A stretch of 15,100 bases of DNA from Schleiferiaceae bacterium (GTDB lineage: Bacteria; Bacteroidota; Bacteroidia; Flavobacteriales; Schleiferiaceae): positions 1-15,100 of the forward strand of contig JAOARK010000158.1 of NCBI GenBank assembly GCA_025210575.1. Reading direction: 5' to 3'. Under the pieces are notes generated by a model. The model had not been told where the DNA came from and ran no database searches. It worked only from the letters and a program-made list of their open reading frames with translations. Shown here one piece after another: positions 1 to 5,506 of this stretch; within the stretch, counting starts at the first letter, position 1; each line of letters begins with the position of its first letter. The translations under genes and the position numbers were made by a program.

Positions 1-1
1 A

Positions 2-121
2 GTTGAAGTTACTCCTAACCAAAAAGAATCTTTCAACTTCGAAGGATTGGATAACGGAGTTTACTTGTTAAACATCAACGGAAACGGAATGAACAAAGTG
101 CAAAAGATCACTATCAAGTAA
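2..121 (+). CDS. C-terminal fragment of a secreted protein with a T9SS type A sorting domain
   Basis: Only the last 39 codons lie in the window, ending at TAA 119-121; the gene begins beyond the left edge. The tail reads as a short beta-rich segment with the LDNGVYLLNI core, a Gly/Asn turn and a basic KVQKITIK end. This is the pattern of the type A C-terminal signal that directs proteins through the outer membrane by the Bacteroidota type IX secretion system and is removed on export. The function of the mature protein cannot be told from this piece. A strong terminator follows 21 bases after the stop, so the gene ends its transcript here. The sorting-domain call rests on motif recognition and agrees with the Bacteroidota character of the window. 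Confidence 0.8.
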   Translation, partial: VEVTPNQKESFNFEGLDNGVYLLNINGNGMNKVQKITIK

Positions 122-142
122 TCTTAGTTCTTTCAAAATAGT

Positions 143-173
143 AAAAGCCCACTTCAATGAAGTGGGCTTTTTT
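143..173. terminator. Rho-independent terminator between convergent genes
   Basis: The arms AAAAGCCCACTTC and GAAGTGGGCTTTT form a perfect 13-bp stem around a 3-base AAT loop, and the right arm runs into a T tract (168-173). It lies 21 bases past the secreted-protein stop. It can also serve mlaF, whose stop is about 50 bases away on the other strand, because the A run on the left arm becomes a short U tract in that direction. Confidence 0.9.
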
Positions 174-221
174 ATTTTATGAACTTTAGAAGATATTTTC
201 TCTTATGTAATGATTCTTAAT

Positions 222-983
222 CTACTGCTTGATCAATGCTTCACGCACCTTCTTAAAGAGCTTAGAGCGGAATACAAACTCTGCAACATGCTCATTGTCG
301 GTCGTTAAAACTTCGGTCTTATTTCCTTCCCAAACTTTATAACCATTTTTAAGAAACACAATATGTTCTCCTATTTCAAGTACCGAGTTCATATCATGCG
401 TATTGATCAAAGTTGTCATTCCATATTCTTCAGTAATCTCTTTAATCAGCGTATCGATCACAATAGCCGTATCAGGATCTAAACCTGAATTAGGCTCATC
501 ACAGAACAAGTACTTTGGATTTAAAGCTATTGCTCTGGCTATGGCAACGCGCTTCTGCATTCCCCCGCTCAATTCTGCAGGGTATTTCTTATTAGCTCCC
601 TCTAGGTTCACTCTAGATAAACAGAAGTTTACTCGATCTAATTTCTCTTTAACGGTCTTAGTGGTAAACATATTCAGTGGGAACATCACGTTTTCCTCCA
701 CCGTCATACTATCAAATAGTGCTCCTCCTTGGAAAACCATTCCCATATCTTGACGTAAAGTCTTACGCTCGTTTTTATTCATCGCGTTTAAGCTTTTCCC
801 ATCAAAGAATATATCACCATCATTCACGGGATGCAAGCCCAAAACAGACTTTAAAAAAACAGTTTTACCTGATCCGCTTCGACCAATGATCAAATGCGTC
901 TTACCAGGATCAAAAGATGCTGAAATACCCTTTAATACCTCAGTATCGTCAAACGATTTCTTTATGTCTTTAACTTCAATCAT
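222..983 (-). CDS. mlaF: MlaF-like ABC transporter ATP-binding protein (MCE/Mla lipid transport)
   Basis: This is a cytoplasmic ATPase of 253 residues, the normal length for a stand-alone ABC subunit. Walker A is GRSGSGKT (34-41), the Q-loop Gln is about 85, the signature LSGGM is at 138-142, Walker B with its Glu is YLFCDEP (158-164), and the switch His is in NTHD near 196. All catalytic residues are present. The partner permease MlaE lies directly upstream and its stop overlaps this start by one base (TAATG), so the two are translated together. In characterised systems the pair powers phospholipid movement between inner and outer membrane to keep the outer leaflet asymmetric. No MCE-domain (MlaD) gene is adjacent; the T9SS gene is convergent on the left. 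The ABC assignment is certain; the Mla role follows from the MlaE partner. Confidence 0.93.
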   Translation of the reverse strand: MIEVKDIKKSFDDTEVLKGISASFDPGKTHLIIGRSGSGKTVFLKSVLGLHPVNDGDIFFDGKSLNAMNKNERKTLRQDMGMVFQGGALFDSMTVEENVMFPLNMFTTKTVKEKLDRVNFCLSRVNLEGANKKYPAELSGGMQKRVAIARAIALNPKYLFCDEPNSGLDPDTAIVIDTLIKEITEEYGMTTLINTHDMNSVLEIGEHIVFLKNGYKVWEGNKTEVLTTDNEHVAEFVFRSKLFKKVREALIKQ

Positions 984-1729
984 TAACTCAGCATTACATC
1001 TGTGATAATGTAGTTTGCTACAATTATGGCAATACTACTGTTAACAACGGCCAAGGTACTCGAACGTCCTACTTCCAAAGCACCTCCTTTTACATTGTAT
1101 CCATAGTAAGAAGAAATACTCGTAATTAAAAAAGCAAAGGCCACTGTTTTAATCACAGCGTAGGCTATATAAAAGGGAACAAACCCTAATTGTAATCCGT
1201 AAACAAACTCGTGGTGGCTTATAAAACCAGCAAAGTCACCTGCTAGATATCCTCCATAAAGCCCTAGAAAGATACTTATGATAATTAGAAATGGATTGAA
1301 TAATACACAAGCAATAATTTTGGGAAGTATCAAGAAGGAAGCAGAATTCACGCCCATAACTTCCAGGGCATCAATTTGCTCGGTTACACGCATAGTTCCG
1401 ATGGTTGAAGCGATATTTGAACCTACCTTACCTGCAAGAATTAAACTTACCATTGTTGGAGAAAATTCTAAAACAATACTTTCTCTTGTAGCAATAGCGA
1501 TGTAATAATCAGGTATTAATGGGTCTTCTAAATTGAGCGCTGTTTGAATTGTAACTACCGCACCAACAAAAATGGAGATGATCGCTACAATTCCTAAGGA
1601 GTCTACTCCTAACTCTTCGATCTCGCGCCAGAAAGACTTGAGATACAGTCGCCAACGTTCGGGTTTCCTAAAAACCCGAATCATCAACAAAAAATAGCTA
1701 CCCATATTTTGCAAAAAGCGATACAGCAT
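983..1729 (-). CDS. mlaE: MlaE-family ABC transporter permease
   Basis: A 248-residue inner-membrane protein with several hydrophobic segments (for example about 44-62, 132-160, 180-205 and 226-245). It carries the MlaE hallmarks: LAGKVGSNIAS near 98-108 and the strongly conserved TEQIDALEVMGV near 116-127, the region thought to contact the ATPase. The N-terminal stretch with FRKPERW matches the form seen in Bacteroidota homologues as I recall them and supports the ATG at 1729. It is the permease of an MCE-type lipid transporter with MlaF, whose start overlaps this stop. The upstream region, shared with a divergent gene, is only about 53 bases and has a short palindrome (1732-1744) but no clear promoter. 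Family call firm; substrate (phospholipid) inferred from the family. Confidence 0.93.
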   Translation of the reverse strand: MLYRFLQNMGSYFLLMIRVFRKPERWRLYLKSFWREIEELGVDSLGIVAIISIFVGAVVTIQTALNLEDPLIPDYYIAIATRESIVLEFSPTMVSLILAGKVGSNIASTIGTMRVTEQIDALEVMGVNSASFLILPKIIACVLFNPFLIIISIFLGLYGGYLAGDFAGFISHHEFVYGLQLGFVPFYIAYAVIKTVAFAFLITSISSYYGYNVKGGALEVGRSSTLAVVNSSIAIIVANYIITDVMLS

Positions 1730-1782
1730 GCCGCTAAAATAGCGTTATTTTTAAGCGCACAATTGCTTGTATTTAATATTCA

Positions 1783-1908
1783 ATGAACGTCAAAAAAATA
1801 GTTGCTTGCATATCCCTGATTTTGTTAATGACTTCTTGCAAAAGCTTAGAAAAGTGCAATTGCCCAAGTTTCAAGATGAACTTGAGCAACGTAACTTTGA
1901 ACAAATAG
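1783..1908 (+). CDS. Micro-lipoprotein, 41 residues, overlapping the SprT-like gene
   Basis: A short frame from ATG 1783 to TAG 1906-1908 has the full design of a lipoprotein signal: MNVKK, a hydrophobic core of about 12 residues, then the lipobox MTSC with the acceptor Cys at residue 19. The predicted mature peptide is only 23 residues and includes a CNCP motif. Lys follows the acceptor Cys, and the product would sit in a membrane as a lipid-anchored peptide. It begins 53 bases from the divergent mlaE start, and its last 49 bases overlap the SprT-like gene in another frame. The complete signal-peptide pattern at the only ATG here argues against chance, but no homologue was searched for and the function is unknown. 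Alternatively it could be an upstream ORF controlling the next gene. Confidence 0.5.
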   Translation: MNVKKIVACISLILLMTSCKSLEKCNCPSFKMNLSNVTLNK

Positions 1909-2492
1909 CTCATTACACCCCTGAGAGTACACATATTTATTTAAAACAGCTTTTAAAAGGACACCTGGCCATTATCAAAGTTGTAAATGGTAGATTGACC
2001 AAACTGGGTGATTTTCGCCCAGTACCAAAAGGGGAAACGCCAACGATTACATTGAACAACAATCTAAACCCCTATGCATTTCTCGTTACCTTCTTGCACG
2101 AATGGGCTCACCTTTTAGTTTATGAACAATACTACACAACAGTGAGACCACATGGCAAAGAATGGAAGAATTACTTTAAAATGGTGATGGTTCCGATTTT
2201 AGAGATTGATGAGTTACCTAAGGAGTTTAAAGCTGTTCTCTATAAACACATTAAAAACCCGAAAGCTTCATCGTTGGCAGATCCAGTTCTAGCCAAATAT
2301 TTAAAGCAGCATGACGAGAAAACTGCTATTCATTTAGAAGACCTGCCCGCAAATAGTCTTTTTGTATTACAAAACGGATTGATCTTAAAAAAAGGGATAA
2401 AAAGAAGAACACGGTATCTATGCGTTGACCCTAAATCAAAACGTCAATATACCGTGCATGCTTTAGCCGAAGTTGCTGAAATAAAAGAATAG
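1860..2492 (+). CDS. SprT-like zinc metallopeptidase-family protein
   Basis: The product has the SprT/Spartan-like core: VNGRLTKLGDFRP, then HEWAH (80-84 from this start) as the zinc-binding HExxH, and HGKEW (His 98) supplying the likely third ligand. The C-terminal part, with KKGIKRRTRYLCVDP, resembles the usual SprT zinc-ribbon region but keeps a single Cys, so that ribbon looks lost. The family includes proteases that clear DNA-protein crosslinks in eukaryotes; the bacterial role is poorly known. No in-frame ATG exists before the catalytic motif. The frame is open from TTG 1767; GTG 1854 and TTG 1860 are other choices. I prefer 1860 (210 residues) because it gives a family-like length and limits overlap with the micro-lipoprotein, but the start is uncertain. 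Confidence 0.8.
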   Translation: MPKFQDELEQRNFEQIAHYTPESTHIYLKQLLKGHLAIIKVVNGRLTKLGDFRPVPKGETPTITLNNNLNPYAFLVTFLHEWAHLLVYEQYYTTVRPHGKEWKNYFKMVMVPILEIDELPKEFKAVLYKHIKNPKASSLADPVLAKYLKQHDEKTAIHLEDLPANSLFVLQNGLILKKGIKRRTRYLCVDPKSKRQYTVHALAEVAEIKE

Positions 2493-2499
2493 CTTTACT

Positions 2500-2507
2500 T
2501 ACTTTTG
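2500..2507 (+). promoter_or_regulatory. Possible Bacteroidota -7 box upstream of purK
   Basis: TACTTTTG is an exact match to TAnnTTTG and ends 20 bases before the purK ATG, leaving a short leader. The nearest upstream TTG (2473-2475) is 24 bases away, a little further than the usual spacing to the -33 element, so the promoter is plausible rather than secure. Confidence 0.45.
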
Positions 2508-2527
2508 CCGCCAATAATTTTAATGGT

Positions 2528-3682
2528 ATGAACGACTATTTTTCGTCAGATTTTAAGCTTGGTGTTTTAGGTGGCGGACAACTTGGGAAGATGTTACTCT
2601 CTGAAACCCGAAAATATGATATCCACACCTGTGTTTTAGATCCTGCTGCAGATGCACCAGGAAGATTAGCTTGTAATGAGTTTTTTCAAGGTGACCTTAA
2701 AGATTTTGATGCGGTATACAACTTTGGAAAGAAAGTAGACCTTCTTACCATTGAAATTGAAGCAGTGAATATTGAAGCTCTCGAAAAGTTGGAAGAAGAA
2801 GGGTTAGAAATTCACCCAAGTCCTAGAATCTTAAAGCTGATCCAAGATAAGACCGTTCAGAAACAGTTTTACAAAGACAATAATATTCCCACCTCAGATT
2901 TTGAGATCTTCAACAACAAAGCAGACACATTGTTAGCTATTGCCAATAGAGATTGGCCTATGCCTGTAGTTTGGAAAGCAGCCACAGGTGGATATGATGG
3001 TTTTGGTGTAAATATCTGTCGCAACCAAGAAGATTTGCAAAATGTTGGTGACCAGAAAGGTCTATTGGAAGAAATGGTTCCTTTTGAGAAGGAACTTGCC
3101 GTAGTGGTAGCCAGAAATAAAAAAGGAGAGACTCGATCTTTTCCAGTGGTAGAAATGGAATTTCACCCTACCGCTAATCAAGTTGAGTTTGTTATTGCAC
3201 CATCGAGTATTAGTGAGGATTTAAAAGAAAAAGCACAAAAACTTGCCGAGCAAGTGGCAGATGCTTTTGAACTTTGTGGGATTTTAGCCGTAGAAATGTT
3301 CTTGACTAAAGAAGGGGAAATCCTTGTGAACGAAGTTGCACCAAGAACCCACAACAGTGGGCACCTGACCATTGAGTCTAACTACACTTCTCAATTTGAA
3401 CAACATTTACGCGCCATCCTCAATTTACCATTAGGTAGCACAGATATCAAGACAGCAGGTGTAATGGCCAATTTGGTAGGTACAGAAGGTTTTACAGGAA
3501 ATGTTATTTACGAAGGGTACCAAGACTTAATGGCATTAGATGGGGTGAATATTCATATTTACGGAAAAAAAGAAACCCGTCCATTTAGAAAAATGGGACA
3601 CGTTACAGTAATCAATAAAGATGTTAAAGAGGCTCGCAAAATTGCAGGTCTTGTAAAAGATAAAATCAGCGTTAAAGCTTAA
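2528..3682 (+). CDS. purK: 5-(carboxyamino)imidazole ribonucleotide synthase
   Basis: PurK uses ATP and bicarbonate to convert aminoimidazole ribonucleotide to N5-carboxy-AIR in cytoplasmic de novo purine synthesis. The 384-residue product has the ATP-grasp layout: an N-terminal nucleotide-type fold with LGVLGGGQLGKM (residues about 11-22), the family-typical IEIEAVN (76-82, the position of the usual TxExE), the ATP-binding KAATGGYDGFGV near 150-161, the Mg-ligand stretch VEMF plus ILVNEVAPRTHNSGH in the 255-285 region, and the C-terminal domain with RPFRKMGHVT. Length is normal for the family and no break is seen. purE follows after 4 bases, forming an operon of two consecutive pathway steps. 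A possible promoter lies at 2500-2507. There is no real alternative; the GGG loop and NEVAPRTHNSGH settle it. Confidence 0.97.
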   Translation: MNDYFSSDFKLGVLGGGQLGKMLLSETRKYDIHTCVLDPAADAPGRLACNEFFQGDLKDFDAVYNFGKKVDLLTIEIEAVNIEALEKLEEEGLEIHPSPRILKLIQDKTVQKQFYKDNNIPTSDFEIFNNKADTLLAIANRDWPMPVVWKAATGGYDGFGVNICRNQEDLQNVGDQKGLLEEMVPFEKELAVVVARNKKGETRSFPVVEMEFHPTANQVEFVIAPSSISEDLKEKAQKLAEQVADAFELCGILAVEMFLTKEGEILVNEVAPRTHNSGHLTIESNYTSQFEQHLRAILNLPLGSTDIKTAGVMANLVGTEGFTGNVIYEGYQDLMALDGVNIHIYGKKETRPFRKMGHVTVINKDVKEARKIAGLVKDKISVKA

Positions 3683-3686
3683 GGAT

Positions 3687-4166
3687 ATGATTGGAATTAT
3701 AATGGGCAGCAAAAGCGATTTGCCCGTAATGCAGGAAGCTGCAAACGTTTTAAAAGAGCTAGGTGTTGACTACGAAATTACCATTGTTTCTGCTCACAGA
3801 ACACCAGAAAGAATGTACGACTATGCCAAAAATGCGCATACACGAGGTATCAAAGCAATAATTGCTGGTGCAGGTGGTGCAGCCCACCTTCCTGGTATGG
3901 TGGCATCTATGTCTCCTCTTCCGGTTATTGGAGTTCCTGTAAAATCTAGAAACTCTATTGACGGATGGGACAGCGTATTGTCTATCCTGCAGATGCCAGG
4001 AGGAGTTCCTGTGGCAACAGTAGCATTAGACGGAGCAAAAAATGCAGGGATTTTAGCTGCACAGATTGTGGGTAGCGCTGATGCTGATGTATTAAAACGA
4101 ATAATAGATTTTAAAGAGGGGCTCAAGGCAAAAGTCCTGGACTCTGCTAAAGAACTAGAGAAATAA
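3687..4166 (+). CDS. purE: N5-carboxyaminoimidazole ribonucleotide mutase, class I
   Basis: PurE moves the carboxyl group of N5-CAIR to C4 to give CAIR, the step after PurK. The 159-residue protein has the class I signatures: MGSKSDLPVM (6-15), SAHRTPERM with the catalytic His (about 35-43), and GAGGAAHLPGM (61-71), followed by the conserved GVPVKS and MPGGVPVATV segments. Class I enzymes use N5-CAIR and occur with PurK, which agrees with the upstream gene. The start is 4 bases after the purK stop, so translation is likely coupled. A symmetric terminator begins at the stop codon and ends the operon. Nothing unusual was seen. Confidence 0.97.
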   Translation: MIGIIMGSKSDLPVMQEAANVLKELGVDYEITIVSAHRTPERMYDYAKNAHTRGIKAIIAGAGGAAHLPGMVASMSPLPVIGVPVKSRNSIDGWDSVLSILQMPGGVPVATVALDGAKNAGILAAQIVGSADADVLKRIIDFKEGLKAKVLDSAKELEK

Positions 4167-4192
4167 AAAAAGCGGCTTAAGCCGCTTTTTTT
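4165..4192. terminator. Symmetric bidirectional terminator after purE
   Basis: AAAAAAA-GCGGC-TTAA-GCCGC-TTTTTTT is a perfect 28-base palindrome with a GC-rich core. It has a seven-base T tract in both directions and so can stop both purKE (+) and the coiled-coil gene (-). The stop codon of each flanking gene overlaps or abuts its outer arms (TAA 4164-4166 for purE, complement of TTA 4191-4193 for the minus gene). Confidence 0.93.
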
Positions 4193-4580
4193 ATGATACT
4201 TCTGAAACGAAACTCTTAAACTCGTCTCGCATCTTTTCATATAGTCTTATGAATGTGTTCATTTCATCAATCTCAGATTCATGATCGTTGAAAAGAACTC
4301 CACCCTCTTTTACGGTATCTTGATTGTCTAAAGAAGATATATCCTGCTCTCTTAGTCTAATCTTGTGCTTTATCTCATCAATGACTTCCTTCTGCCTTAT
4401 AATTTGGTTTTGAAATGCTTCAACCTTGGCTCTTGCCATCGTATCAGTATTAATCGCGACCACCTCTCCAAGCCTTTCTTCGAAAATGTTCATTTGCATC
4501 TCAACGAATTTTAGCTCATTAATCCACAATTTGTGATCAAAGTGGAGGTCGCTAATGTGGACAGTCTCTTTAGTCTCCAT
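4191..4580 (-). CDS. Small coiled-coil protein of unknown function
   Basis: The 129-residue product has no signal peptide or membrane segment and is rich in Glu, Lys, Ile and Gln. Heptad-like spacing runs from about residue 18 to 85 (ELKFVEMQMNIFEERL, then QNQIIRQKEVIDEIKHKI) and again near 103-125, suggesting an all-helical cytoplasmic coiled coil. I recall similar short proteins with a HKLWINEL-like start in Bacteroidota, but know no function. It lies 88 bases downstream of the LytTR regulator on the same strand, separated by a hairpin, and shares the purE terminator. It may be an independent gene or a read-through cistron of the two-component operon. Start ATG 4580 is the first available and gives a natural METKE N-terminus. 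Confidence 0.75.
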   Translation of the reverse strand: METKETVHISDLHFDHKLWINELKFVEMQMNIFEERLGEVVAINTDTMARAKVEAFQNQIIRQKEVIDEIKHKIRLREQDISSLDNQDTVKEGGVLFNDHESEIDEMNTFIRLYEKMRDEFKSFVSEVS

Positions 4581-4635
4581 ACGTTACCTTATTAAGTTGT
4601 TAATACTCTTACAAATATGCCTATAAGGTAAGGAA

Positions 4636-4661
4636 TTTTAGGTGATGAAAATCACCTAAAA
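4636..4661. terminator. Perfect 11-bp hairpin after the response regulator gene (possible terminator)
   Basis: TTTTAGGTGAT and ATCACCTAAAA pair perfectly around a 4-base loop (GAAA on the + strand, TTTC in the regulator transcript). It lies 7 bases past the regulator stop. On the minus strand the right arm ends in AAAATTCC rather than a U tract, so it is either a weak terminator, an RNA-stabilising 3' structure, or a palindromic protein site ahead of the coiled-coil gene. Confidence 0.5.
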
Positions 4662-4668
4662 ACATGAT

Positions 4669-5424
4669 TTACATAGACTTTAGCATAGAAAGAAGCTGTT
4701 CCTTTTTTCTGTTCGCCACAGGTATCTGAGAACCGTCATCCATCACAAGGTAGCCACCATCACTTTGCATATATTTTTTCACATAATTCATATTCACTAA
4801 ATGCGATTTATGAATACGCTCAAAATTGTAATCGGTAAGCATATTGTCAAATTCCTTTAAAGTCTTACTGGCTAATAGAACTTTACCGGTATTTAAAAAG
4901 AACTGAGTGTAATTACTTGAAGACTCACACCTCATAATGTCTGACACTCTTAAAATGTGCATCCCGTCTGAAGAAGGAATAACCATTTTTTTAGGTGAAT
5001 CTGAAGCCTGTCTAAAGTTCTCGAGAAGTACATTAAGTTGTGTACCTGGGCTCATTTCTTTCTTCGCTTCAATTTTTCTAATTGCCTTCACCAACTCCTC
5101 AGCATCTATTGGTTTTAATAGATAATCTATCGCACTAAACTTAATAGCTTTAATAGCATATTCATCATGCGCGGTGGTAAACACAACTTCCGGAGTATCA
5201 AGCCCCTCTTCTTTTAATCTTTCTAATACTTCAAACCCGCTTTCTCCCGCAAGGTTTACGTCCAAGAAAATTACATCAGGAGTGTTGGCGCGAACAGATT
5301 CTACAGCATCTGCAACATTTCCCGCCAAGGCAATTTCTTCTATTTCTGGACAAAATAATTCTAACTTTCCTTTTAATGATGCCTGGCTATTCTCCTCATC
5401 ATCTATAATCAGCGCTTTCAACAT
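4669..5424 (-). CDS. LytTR-family response regulator
   Basis: A 251-residue cytoplasmic transcription regulator. The receiver domain (about 1-120) has the acidic pocket D8-D9, phospho-acceptor D55 in FLDVNLAG, switch Thr near 83-84 and K104 in LLKPID. The C-terminal LytTR DNA-binding domain (about 145-250) shows RCESSSNYTQFF, the ASKTLKEF segment, RIHKSHLVN and the PVANRKK end, all typical of AgrA/LytR-type domains. It lies 82 bases downstream of the sensor kinase on the same strand, so the two form a cognate pair and probably one transcript. No clear promoter is seen in the gap. Targets are unknown; the divergent outer-membrane genes at 8476 onward are obvious candidates, as is autoregulation. 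All phosphorylation residues are present, so it should be active. Confidence 0.94.
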   Translation of the reverse strand: MLKALIIDDEENSQASLKGKLELFCPEIEEIALAGNVADAVESVRANTPDVIFLDVNLAGESGFEVLERLKEEGLDTPEVVFTTAHDEYAIKAIKFSAIDYLLKPIDAEELVKAIRKIEAKKEMSPGTQLNVLLENFRQASDSPKKMVIPSSDGMHILRVSDIMRCESSSNYTQFFLNTGKVLLASKTLKEFDNMLTDYNFERIHKSHLVNMNYVKKYMQSDGGYLVMDDGSQIPVANRKKEQLLSMLKSM

Positions 5425-5506
5425 AGTACAGTGTTTTTATTGTGTTATTCGAATTTAATTTTAATCTACAATTTAGCTTTATTCATTGATTAAACGTTTG
5501 TTTGGT

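Noticed and set aside
1732..1744. CGCTA-AAA-TAGCG palindrome just upstream of mlaE
   Set aside because: Only 5-bp arms, AT-rich, and no second copy noticed; too weak to call an operator or terminator.
4191..4580. Coiled-coil protein as a phage or toxin-antitoxin component
   Set aside because: No partner gene, integrase or toxin fold is near, and heptad-like sequence alone is not evidence for either.
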